Positions 1 to 7,422 of a DNA stretch of 64,000 bases are shown one piece after another. The notes beneath the pieces are model-generated. The model did not search any database. It saw only the letters and a program-made list of their open reading frames with translations, and had not been told where the DNA came from. Each line of letters starts with the position of its first letter. The first letter of the stretch is position 1. The translations under genes were made by a program, and so were the position numbers. The stretch is from NCBI RefSeq assembly GCF_964033635.1, contig NZ_OZ035533.1, positions 5,923,001 through 5,987,000 on the forward strand, in the 5' to 3' direction. The DNA comes from Chitinophaga sp. MM2321. Lineage in GTDB: Bacteria; Bacteroidota; Bacteroidia; Chitinophagales; Chitinophagaceae.

Positions 1-1168
1 CATGGTCCAGGCTCAGGCGGGCGCCATAGCGGGTAAATTTATTGTTGATGACGATGGCATCCTGTGCGTTGTAAAATCCGGAGATAAAGAACCTTGTTTT
101 TTCATTACCGCCGGTGGCTGACAGGTTGATCTGATCTGTTTTGGCAGACTTGCGGTATACTTCATTTTCCCAGTTGGTGTTTACCGCCTGGTTACGCCAG
201 TCGGTACCGAGTGAGTAATCATCCAGTATACCCTCGTATGATTTTTTGTAATCTGCGATCGCTTCTTCTTCTGTGGTATAGCTGGGTGTATCGTGGTTGG
301 CAAAATCTATCCTTCCATCATTTACGGCAGCTTCTTCAATCAGGTCTACATATTGTTTGGCGTTGAGGAAACCGCGTTTTTTAGTAGGGGTAGACCAGCC
401 GGTATTTACATCCAGGCTAAAAACAGTTTTCTGATTGAGCTTCCCTTTTTTGGTGGTTACCAGTACCACGCCATTGGAGGCACGGGCACCGTAGATAGCT
501 GTAGCAGCAGCATCTTTCAATATTTCTACAGATTCAATGTCGTTCGGATTAATATCTACCAGCGGGTTGGTGATTTCATTGTTAACATCTGACTGCAGGC
601 TGGTTTCAACCGGCATTCCATCAATGATGTATAAAGGCTGGCTGCTGGCCGAAATAGACGAGGTACCGCGGATCCTCACCTTGATTCCCTGGCCTACTTT
701 ACCACTGCCGGATTCAATGACCACACCGGCTGCTTTACCCTGGATAGCGGATTCAAAGCTGGCTACCGGGATATCTTCAATTTCTTTGGCGTTGATTTTT
801 GAGATGGAACCGGTTACTTCCCGCTTGAGCTGCGTACCATAACCCACGACCACTACTTCCGAAATATCTTTATTACCGGTGCTTAGTGATACGGATATAT
901 CACTTTTACCAGCGATAGATATTTCCTGGTCGGAATAGCCGATAAATGAAAAAACAAGGGCATTTACATTTTTATTTACGGCTAATTTAAAGGACCCGTC
1001 CGCACTGGTGATGGTGCCGGATGCGGTTCCTTTTACTCTAACAGTTACACCGGGCAAGGGATTCCCGTCTTTGGCGTCTGTAACCTTTCCTGTAATTTGT
1101 TTGGATTGGGCAAAGGAAAACATGCATAGAAGCATTAGCATGGTTACCCACGAATAAAATCGAAACAT
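1..1168 (-). CDS. SusC/RagA-family TonB-linked outer membrane transporter (partial)
   Basis: This is the N-terminal 389 residues of a SusC-type receptor that imports oligosaccharides or peptides across the outer membrane with TonB energy; the rest lies left of the window. The start at 1168 gives a short signal peptide ending FSFA before Gln-Ser. A carboxypeptidase-regulatory-like domain (ITGKVTDAKDGNPLPGV, about residues 24-100) follows, then the plug with the family motifs SEVVVVGYG, RIRGTSS, PLYIIDG and ATAIYGARASNGV. Unlike the SusC at 15974 it has no STN (secretin/TonB N-terminal) domain, so direct FecR-type transcriptional signalling is not expected. Its SusD partner should be downstream, outside the window. 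Family certain, substrate unknown. Confidence 0.95.
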   Translation of the reverse strand, partial: MFRFYSWVTMLMLLCMFSFAQSKQITGKVTDAKDGNPLPGVTVRVKGTASGTITSADGSFKLAVNKNVNALVFSFIGYSDQEISIAGKSDISVSLSTGNKDISEVVVVGYGTQLKREVTGSISKINAKEIEDIPVASFESAIQGKAAGVVIESGSGKVGQGIKVRIRGTSSISASSQPLYIIDGMPVETSLQSDVNNEITNPLVDINPNDIESVEILKDAAATAIYGARASNGVVLVTTKKGKLNQKTVFSLDVNTGWSTPTKKRGFLNAKQYVDLIEEAAVNDGRIDFANHDTPSYTTEEEAIADYKKSYEGILDDYSLGTDWRNQAVNTNWENEVYRKSAKTDQINLSATGGNEKTRFFISGFYNAQDAIVINNKFTRYGARLSLDH

Positions 1169-1467
1169 GGTGTTGTTTTTAAATGATCATGAAGAATAAA
1201 CAAGACAAGCGATAGACTATGTTTTTTGGGCTGAAAGGTTCCGTTTTTCAAATAATTGGGAGGTTAAGCCCAGTGAGCAAATTAAATGGTTGACAATTCT
1301 CTTCTAAGCAAGTTCCGTACGGCCCAGGTTTCCGGATGGGCACTTATACTAAATTAAAGTATTTCCTTAAAAAAATGTTAAAATCTGCGATTTTTTTTCA
1401 GACAGGGGGCAAAAAAAATCCGTTCCGGCGCCAGGCCGAAACGGATTTATCATATTAAATAAATTTA
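1169..1467. other. Intergenic gap with leader of the SusC gene and a terminator
   Basis: This gap of about 300 bases has no credible gene. The part near 1169-1340 is the untranslated leader/promoter region of the left SusC gene on the minus strand, with a one-mismatch TAnnTTTG-like element near 1278. The part near 1411-1448 holds the terminator of the metallopeptidase gene. I see nothing else in it. Confidence 0.6.
1411..1448 (-). terminator. Intrinsic terminator of the metallopeptidase gene
   Basis: The arms AAATCCGTT (1416-1424) and AACGGATTT (1440-1448) pair, with an inner CGGC/GCCG stem. On the minus strand the stem is followed by an eight-T run (1418-1411). It lies 20 bases past the stop of the minus-strand gene. 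Confidence 0.8.
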
Positions 1468-2163
1468 TTAACTGTTCCTATTCCTGGCTCCCATGTAGAT
1501 CAGGATATACTGAAACAGGGCAGCGAGGGAAGCGAGAGCTGCCACCACGTAGGTCATAGCAGCCCACCAGAGGGCATTTTTGGCTTTATCATGCTCCTGT
1601 GGCCGCATAATCTGGCTATTATCCAGCCAAGCGAGTGCGCGCCGGGAAGCGTCAAACTCAACCGGTAGCGTTATAAGCGCGAATACGGTCGTGATGGCAA
1701 AAAGGATGATACCCCCCAGCAATAGCTGCGGAAAGGTGTTTATCAGCAGGATACCGCCTAACAACACCCATTGTACGAGGGAGGAGCTGACCTGAACGGC
1801 CGGCACCAGCTTGGAGCGGAGTCCCAGCCAGGGGTAGGCAGCAGCGTGCTGTACCGCGTGCCCGCATTCATGGGCGGCTACAGCCGCAGCGGCCACGTTG
1901 GCGCCTGCATATACATCCGGGCTCAGGTTAACGGTCCTGTTAGCCGGGTTATAGTGATCGGACAAGAATCCTTCGGACGACACTACCTGTACATCCGTGA
2001 TATAGTTGTCCCGGAGCATCTTTTCAGCGATTTGCTTACCGGTCAGACCGGAAGAGGTCGGTATTTCACTGTAGGCTTTGAATTTCTGTTTCAAAACGTA
2101 GCCTACCAGCATGCTGATCCCCACAAAAATCAGCGAAACAAACATGATCCCTGGTGTCATCAT
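1468..2163 (-). CDS. Zinc metallopeptidase, YugP-like (Zn_peptidase_2 family)
   Basis: A 231-residue membrane-bound putative zinc protease of the YugP/COG2738 family. The metal-binding motif HECGH is at residues 98-102. Membrane segments are seen at about residues 4-24, two between about 125 and 165, and one near the C-terminus, so the active site is held next to the inner membrane. Length and layout match the family; its physiological substrate is not established. It is monocistronic, with its own terminator. A GATATTTG element (2199-2192, one mismatch to TAnnTTTG) lies about 28 bases before the start and may be the promoter. Confidence 0.9.
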   Translation of the reverse strand: MMTPGIMFVSLIFVGISMLVGYVLKQKFKAYSEIPTSSGLTGKQIAEKMLRDNYITDVQVVSSEGFLSDHYNPANRTVNLSPDVYAGANVAAAAVAAHECGHAVQHAAAYPWLGLRSKLVPAVQVSSSLVQWVLLGGILLINTFPQLLLGGIILFAITTVFALITLPVEFDASRRALAWLDNSQIMRPQEHDKAKNALWWAAMTYVVAALASLAALFQYILIYMGARNRNS

Positions 2164-2708
2164 ATATTTAAAATTAAGTATTTCTATAGTGCAAATATCT
2201 CACCATACCCCCGATTTACCGCGATCCCTGACAAGCCTTCCTGTTATCCCTGTTTCAGAAATTTAACACTGACATTATGGCGCTAAAAATAAAATAAATA
2301 TGAAATCGCGGCCTGTTTGTCAGATAAAAAAAATGATATTATTATAATTTTCTTATATACAAATTTGATCAACATCAACCCTATTTATCAACATTTTACG
2401 AGTTGCCAATGAAAGTAATATTGGACAAAACAGGGGCTGAAACAAGCGATGGCAGCCACTTTGTTACATTACGAAAATACCTCAAAAGTTATTCACATCA
2501 ATTAAATAAACTTTTTTATTCTGAACCCATTTTGTAATTTAGAGCTGAATTTAATGGGTTAGTAAGTAGAAAGAGTCAGCGGAATCTTCCGTTTGGCTCT
2601 TTTCTCATTTTAGTACTTTCCATTTCATTTTTTACTCCTTCTCTCCGAACATTTTCATGCAATAATTTTAAAACTACTTACTTTGTACGCATCCTGTTTT
2701 TAAAAATT
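2164..2708. other. 545-bp gap between divergent genes, with a hairpin
   Basis: No open frame here looks like a gene. The DNA is AT-rich. Close to 2571-2603 is an imperfect stem-loop followed by TTTTCTCATTTT, preceded 16 bases earlier by TGGGTTAGTA, an arrangement also seen after recA. A one-mismatch -7 element TAATTTAG near 2535 could drive a very short RNA ending at that hairpin. Near 2679-2685 is TACTTTG, a shortened -7 element that may serve radA. Confidence 0.4.
2571..2603 (+). terminator. Stem-loop resembling a terminator upstream of radA
   Basis: The segment AAGAGTCAGCGGAA (2571-2584) pairs imperfectly with TTCCGTTTGGCTCTT (2587-2601) around a two-base loop and is followed by a broken T-run. 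No gene on the plus strand precedes it, so it either ends an unannotated short transcript or is a leader structure. Confidence 0.4.
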
Positions 2709-4085
2709 ATGAGTAAGATAAGAACTGCTTTTTTTTGTCAGCAATGTGGATATGAATCTGCAAAATGGAACGGCAAATGTCCGAGTTGTGGTGAATGGAA
2801 CACTTTCGTAGAAGAAAGAGTTCAGAAAGACATTCCTTCCAAACACCCCGACTGGAAAAATGAAGAAACGACTCCCGCCCGCACCCATAAAATCATCAAC
2901 CTTTCTGAAGTAACAACCACCGCAGAAAAAAGGTTGCTTACACCAGACAATGAATTGAACCGTGTCCTGGGAGGCGGTATAGTGGCGGGCTCGCTGGTAC
3001 TCGTAGGCGGTGAGCCAGGCATAGGAAAGTCTACCCTCTTCCTGCAGAATGCCTTGCAACTGAAGCAGATCAAAACACTTTATATCAGTGGTGAAGAAAG
3101 TGAACAACAAATAAAAATGCGGGCAGACCGCATTCAAAATTCCAATGAACAGTTTTATCTGCTCACTGAAACATCTACACAAACAATTTTCCAGGAAATA
3201 AAAAAACTACAGCCACAACTGGTGATCGTAGATTCGATTCAAACATTACACTCACCATTAATTGAATCTGCTCCGGGAAGTGTTTCACAGATCCGCGAAA
3301 CAGCTGCGGAATTACAACGGTTTGCCAAAGAAAGTAACACGCCCGTTTTCCTGATCGGCCACATTACGAAAGATGGCTCGATAGCCGGCCCAAAAGTGCT
3401 GGAACACATGGTGGACACGGTTTTACAGTTCGAAGGCGACCAACATTACGCTTATCGCATCCTCCGCACCATCAAAAACAGGTTTGGCTCTACCGCCGAA
3501 TTGGGCATCTATGAGATGACCGGCACCGGATTAAGACAGGTTACCAACCCTTCAGAAATATTAATATCACAAAGAGATGACCTCCTCAGTGGCGTAGCCA
3601 TTTCTGCTACCATGGAAGGTCTTCGCCCCTTGCTCGTAGAAGTACAGGCACTGGTAACACAGTCTGTATACGGCACACCGCAACGCACCGCTACCGGTTT
3701 CGACCTGCGCAGATTGCAGTTATTACTGGCTGTACTGGAAAAACGCGGCGGCTTCCACTTTGGTGTTAAAGATGTGTTCCTCAATATTGCCGGTGGTATA
3801 AAAGTGGAAGATCCTGCTATTGACCTGGCTGTTTTGTGCGCCCTGTTATCCTCTTATGAAGACAATGCGCTGCCCAACAAAATGTGTTTTGCCGGCGAAG
3901 TGGGCCTCAGTGGAGAGATCCGCGCTGTAAACCGGATCGATCAACGGATTGCAGAAGCGGAGAAACTGGGCTTTGAAAAAATATTCATCTCCCGGTACAA
4001 TAAAAAGGGAATAGATTTCGCTAAATTCAATATCGAAGTAGTACTGGTAGGAAGAGTGGAAGAAGTGTATCAGCAATTATTCTGA
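2709..4085 (+). CDS. radA: DNA repair protein RadA/Sms
   Basis: A 458-residue RecA-like ATPase that promotes branch migration in homologous recombination and repair. The four-Cys zinc finger is at residues 10, 13, 24 and 27; Walker A GGEPGIGKST at about 100-109; the RadA-specific KNRFGS motif near residue 256; the C-terminal third is the Lon-protease-like domain (GFDLRRLQLLLAVLEKR onward). Full length. The ATG at 2709 places the zinc finger at the usual distance from the N-terminus. The comF gene follows after 34 bases and is probably co-transcribed. Confidence 0.97.
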   Translation: MSKIRTAFFCQQCGYESAKWNGKCPSCGEWNTFVEERVQKDIPSKHPDWKNEETTPARTHKIINLSEVTTTAEKRLLTPDNELNRVLGGGIVAGSLVLVGGEPGIGKSTLFLQNALQLKQIKTLYISGEESEQQIKMRADRIQNSNEQFYLLTETSTQTIFQEIKKLQPQLVIVDSIQTLHSPLIESAPGSVSQIRETAAELQRFAKESNTPVFLIGHITKDGSIAGPKVLEHMVDTVLQFEGDQHYAYRILRTIKNRFGSTAELGIYEMTGTGLRQVTNPSEILISQRDDLLSGVAISATMEGLRPLLVEVQALVTQSVYGTPQRTATGFDLRRLQLLLAVLEKRGGFHFGVKDVFLNIAGGIKVEDPAIDLAVLCALLSSYEDNALPNKMCFAGEVGLSGEIRAVNRIDQRIAEAEKLGFEKIFISRYNKKGIDFAKFNIEVVLVGRVEEVYQQLF

Positions 4086-4119
4086 CCGGCTGTCAATACT
4101 ACCGCTTAATACTAACCCG

Positions 4120-4809
4120 ATGTTTACCAGTTTGTTATCCCCACTGATCCATTTATTCTATCCACATTGCTGTGAAGTATGTGGTATAGACCTGCCTGCG
4201 GCAGATGAACTCCTGTGTCTCCATTGTCACGCTGCTTTACCGGTCACACAATTCCACCGGTATCCGGCAAATCCGGTAGCAAATATTTTCCGGGGCCGTA
4301 TACAAATAAGTCATGCAACAGCGGCTTATTATTATAGCCAGTCCTCCGGATTACAACAGCTCATACATCATTTTAAATATAAACAACGGAAAGACATTGC
4401 CACCTGGCTGGGCAAACAAACCGGCTATATGCTGCGGGAAAGCAACTGGCTGTCATCAATAGATTACCTGGTGCCGGTACCGCTTTTCCCGCGTAAGGAA
4501 AAACAGCGTGGCTATAACCAGGCTGCCCTGCTGGCTAACGGTATCGCACATATCACCAGTCACCCGGTGCTGTTACAGGCATTGCGCCGGCAACAATACA
4601 CCGGCACCCAAACCCGGAAAGGAAGGGTTAGCAGATGGCAGAATGTGGCCGATGTTTTTAAGGCAGATCGCACCTTGCTCACCGGCCGGCATGTTTTGCT
4701 GATAGACGACGTGATCACTACCGGAGCCACCACGGAAGCCTGTAGCCAGGCCCTGATAGAGGCTGGCGCCAGCGTCAGTGTTTGTTGCCTGGCCTACGCC
4801 TACAGCTGA
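4120..4809 (+). CDS. comF: ComF-family phosphoribosyltransferase-like protein
   Basis: A 229-residue ComF/GntX-family protein, associated with DNA uptake and processing in competent bacteria; its molecular role in non-competent species is unclear. A Cys-rich zinc-ribbon-like N-terminus carries Cys17, 18, 21, 33 and 36. The phosphoribosyltransferase fold ends with the PRPP-binding loop VLLIDDVITTGATT at about residues 191-204. It follows radA by 34 bases; the pairing of two recombination or DNA-uptake genes fits the proposed function. Family assignment is firm, function is inferred. Confidence 0.9.
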   Translation: MFTSLLSPLIHLFYPHCCEVCGIDLPAADELLCLHCHAALPVTQFHRYPANPVANIFRGRIQISHATAAYYYSQSSGLQQLIHHFKYKQRKDIATWLGKQTGYMLRESNWLSSIDYLVPVPLFPRKEKQRGYNQAALLANGIAHITSHPVLLQALRRQQYTGTQTRKGRVSRWQNVADVFKADRTLLTGRHVLLIDDVITTGATTEACSQALIEAGASVSVCCLAYAYS

Positions 4810-4852
4810 TTAAAAAGTTACCGTTTTCTCGCCGGGTATAATTATCTTTACA

Positions 4853-4860
4853 ATAGCAGT
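4853..4860 (+). promoter_or_regulatory. Probable -7 promoter element of the glutathione peroxidase gene
   Basis: TATCTTTA matches the Bacteroidota -7 consensus TAnnTTTG at seven of eight positions and lies about 40 bases before the next start codon. Confidence 0.45.
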
Positions 4861-4901
4861 CAACAGTAGTTGTTCCTTGTTCTCTTTTCAAATAATCTGA
4901 T

Positions 4902-5423
4902 ATGTTTAAATTAGCCATCCTTTCACTCGTCATGTTTTTTGCAGCATCTCACATATATGATTTTAAAGTAGATGCCGTGGACGGAGGTAAGATCGATTTC
5001 TCCCAATACAAAGGGAAAAAGATTCTCATTGTAAATACCGCTTCCCTTTGTGGCAACACACCCCAATATGAGGGACTGGAGAAATTATACAAAAAATACC
5101 AGGGCAAGCTGGTTATCATAGGTTTCCCGGCCAACAATTTCGGGTCACAGGAACCAGGCAGTAATGCAGACATCAAAGCATTCTGCACCAAACAATACGC
5201 CGTTACTTTTCCAATGGCCGCAAAAATATCTGTAAAGGGTGCAGATATACACCCCATCTACAAATGGCTGTTGGCTGAAAGTAAAGCCAAGCATTTTGAA
5301 CCAGCTGAAGTTACCTGGAATTTCCAGAAATACCTGTTGGACGAAAAGGGTAATCTCGTGGCAGTATTCTCTCCCAAAACTCAACCTGAGTCTCCGGAAG
5401 TAATTGCTGCTATCGAAAAATAA
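4902..5423 (+). CDS. Glutathione peroxidase-family thiol peroxidase, exported
   Basis: A 173-residue peroxidase of the GPx family, which in bacteria mostly reduces hydroperoxides with thioredoxin. The catalytic tetrad is visible: Cys50 (NTASLCGNTPQY), Gln83 (FGSQEP), Trp139 and Asn140 (TWNFQKYLL). Cys95 in AFCTKQYAV is placed as the resolving Cys of two-Cys, thioredoxin-dependent members. The first 16 residues are hydrophobic, suggesting export to the periplasm or membrane anchoring, which the cytoplasmic BsaA type lacks. It has its own promoter-like site and no close co-directional partner. Confidence 0.9.
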   Translation: MFKLAILSLVMFFAASHIYDFKVDAVDGGKIDFSQYKGKKILIVNTASLCGNTPQYEGLEKLYKKYQGKLVIIGFPANNFGSQEPGSNADIKAFCTKQYAVTFPMAAKISVKGADIHPIYKWLLAESKAKHFEPAEVTWNFQKYLLDEKGNLVAVFSPKTQPESPEVIAAIEK

Positions 5424-5553
5424 CCCGGTCATTTGTCCTGCCCCAACCTTTGCCAACGGAGTGTAAGAAAATAAGATAAGAATATACCTGCGTATACGTA
5501 TAAGCGTACACGTTAGCCGGATGCTGTCATTTTACACAAAGTGGATCATATAC

Positions 5554-6102
5554 ATGAAAAATCGCTCTACCGCGCCTAAAAAAACACGGCTCTTACCAGC
5601 CCTTGCCTTTATTGTCCTGCTATGTTATGCTTGTCAGGGCAACATTGACACCCCGGAATTATCCTGTCCTGAAATGTCTATGACAGCCACACTGGGAAAC
5701 AATACCCATGCCCTGAACCTCATAGCCAATACCATCTTCCGGCAGAAAACGGATACTGGCGGCCATAAATACCTGAGCCTCGAAGCCGTTTCCGACAGCC
5801 TCAAGGTGATCATTAATGTAACCGACGGCATATATACCGGCGCGCAGCTGGCGGATGACACCTTTCATCTCAAAGACTACTACTATTCCAAAGCGGCAAA
5901 CCTACAGGGAGGACTCGTAGTAGCTGCTGAAAAAAACAGCCTTGATTACACTTATTTTACTACAGATACTTCCTGTGTGATCATTACAAAAATCAACACC
6001 GCCAATAAAACTGTTTCCGGCCGGTTTTATTTTGCAGCCAACAGCCGCACTATTACCGGAAGCGGTATTTTTGAACATGCCTGTTATGTATCATTACCAT
6101 AA
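5554..6102 (+). CDS. Hypothetical lipoprotein
   Basis: A 182-residue predicted lipoprotein. The chosen ATG gives basic residues, a hydrophobic stretch and the lipobox LCYAC. An upstream in-frame ATG (5521) would add 11 residues before the signal and is less likely. After lipidation the body is a beta-rich domain of about 145 residues, with strand-like patterns such as LKVIINVTDG and KTVSGRFYFAANSRTITGSGIF, similar in layout to small Bacteroidota lipoproteins of the DUF6252 type. That resemblance is from memory and is not proof. Function unknown. It ends 34 bases before holB. Confidence 0.75.
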   Translation: MKNRSTAPKKTRLLPALAFIVLLCYACQGNIDTPELSCPEMSMTATLGNNTHALNLIANTIFRQKTDTGGHKYLSLEAVSDSLKVIINVTDGIYTGAQLADDTFHLKDYYYSKAANLQGGLVVAAEKNSLDYTYFTTDTSCVIITKINTANKTVSGRFYFAANSRTITGSGIFEHACYVSLP

Positions 6103-6124
6103 TTACTGATTAGCCCCTTTTCAT

Positions 6125-6136
6125 TATCTTGCGCCC
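6125..6136 (+). promoter_or_regulatory. Imperfect -7 element 5 nt before the holB start
   Basis: TATCTTG (6125-6131) is one T short of TAnnTTTG and is followed by exactly five bases and then the ATG of holB. Perfect elements with the same spacing precede three other genes in the window, so a leaderless start is possible here too. Confidence 0.35.
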
Positions 6137-7276
6137 ATGCTTTTTTCAGATATCATAGGACAAGTGGATGTGCAGCAACAACTGATGCAATCCGTGCAAC
6201 AGAACCGGCTTAGTCATGCCATGATATTACTGGCCCCTGAAGGAGCCGGTGGCCTCCCGCTTGGCCTGGCCTTTACCCAGTACCTGGTTTGTGACAACAA
6301 ACAATCCGAAGGCGCCTGTGGTAAATGCTCCGCCTGCCTGAAAACATCGCAGTGCATTCATCCGGATATTCACTATTCATTCCCGGTAGTACCGCGGAAA
6401 ACAGGTGACAAGCCGGTAAGCACCGACTATATTGCCGAGTGGCGCGAGTTTGTAAATCAAAACCCCTACGGTAATGCTTACGACTGGCTGCAATTCATTG
6501 GCGCAGAAAACAAACAAGGCAATATCACGGCTACAGAATGCCAGGACATTATCCGTAAACTGAACCTCAAAAGTTTTGAAAGCGGCTATAAGATCCTGCT
6601 GATGTGGATGCCTGAATACCTGGGCAATGAAGGCAACCGGCTGTTAAAGCTCATCGAAGAACCACCGCAAAACACCCTCTTCATACTGATCGCTGAAAAC
6701 CAGGAGCAGATCCTGGCAACTATTCTTTCGCGCACACATCTCATCAAAATAAATCCGCTGGCAAAGGACGACATGATAAAAGCACTCATCGAAAGAGGCA
6801 AGGTACCCCCTGCCAAAGCACAACAGATAGCCACCATTACAGCGGGCAATTACCGCGAAGCGATCTACCTGTTGCAGCATTCCGATGATGATTACCATGA
6901 ACTGCTGCGTAACTGGCTCAACTACCTGTTTACCGGCAACCGGGTAGCTCTCCAGGAATGGATAGAAGGCATCTCCAGTGCCAAAACAGGCCGTGAGAAC
7001 CAGAAACAATTCCTCCGGTACTTCATCAACCTGCTGGAACATTCCCTGCGTTTAAAATACCTGGATAAAAGCCAGCTGGCCTTTTCTGAAGAGGAAATGG
7101 ACTTTGCCGCAAAGCTCACCAAACTGGCCAATCTTGAGCAAACAGAACAAATAGTGGAGGTGCTGAACAACGCCTGTTACTATATTGAACGCAATGCTAA
7201 TGCGAAACTGCTTTTTCATGCCCTGTCCATCAAGCTACAATATATATTCAAAAAGAAACCTTTACCTGTAATGTAA
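6137..7276 (+). CDS. holB: DNA polymerase III subunit delta prime
   Basis: A 379-residue clamp-loader subunit that helps load the sliding clamp on DNA. Visible features are the zinc-binding Cys cluster at residues 52, 61, 64, 67 and 73, a P-loop region (APEGAGG, residues 33-39) without the Walker lysine, as usual for the non-hydrolysing delta prime subunit, and the AAA+ core ending in the delta-prime collar helices. The phrase RLLKLIEEPPQNTLFILIAEN is family-typical. The next gene is the RicT/PSP1 protein, the same neighbour as in Bacillus subtilis (holB-yaaT). Confidence 0.93.
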   Translation: MLFSDIIGQVDVQQQLMQSVQQNRLSHAMILLAPEGAGGLPLGLAFTQYLVCDNKQSEGACGKCSACLKTSQCIHPDIHYSFPVVPRKTGDKPVSTDYIAEWREFVNQNPYGNAYDWLQFIGAENKQGNITATECQDIIRKLNLKSFESGYKILLMWMPEYLGNEGNRLLKLIEEPPQNTLFILIAENQEQILATILSRTHLIKINPLAKDDMIKALIERGKVPPAKAQQIATITAGNYREAIYLLQHSDDDYHELLRNWLNYLFTGNRVALQEWIEGISSAKTGRENQKQFLRYFINLLEHSLRLKYLDKSQLAFSEEEMDFAAKLTKLANLEQTEQIVEVLNNACYYIERNANAKLLFHALSIKLQYIFKKKPLPVM

Positions 7277-7316
7277 CAACGACGGCACCGTCCGTCGTGA
7301 ATCCCCTCAATTTCCT

Positions 7317-7324
7317 TACCTTTG
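7317..7324 (+). promoter_or_regulatory. -7 promoter element upstream of the RicT gene
   Basis: TACCTTTG is a perfect match to TAnnTTTG, 98 bases before the chosen ATG, so the RicT-like gene can be transcribed on its own although it follows holB. Confidence 0.6.
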
Positions 7325-7422
7325 GTGCTTGGGCCTTTTTGTTTTTCTGAAAGGAAAAACGTATTTTGAAGGACTGGAATTACCTGAAATGCTTATTTAT
7401 AAAATTTAAACTAATTAATAAT

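Noticed and set aside
7283..7302. GACGG/CCGTC hairpin after holB as a terminator
   Set aside because: Short, without a T-run on the plus strand.
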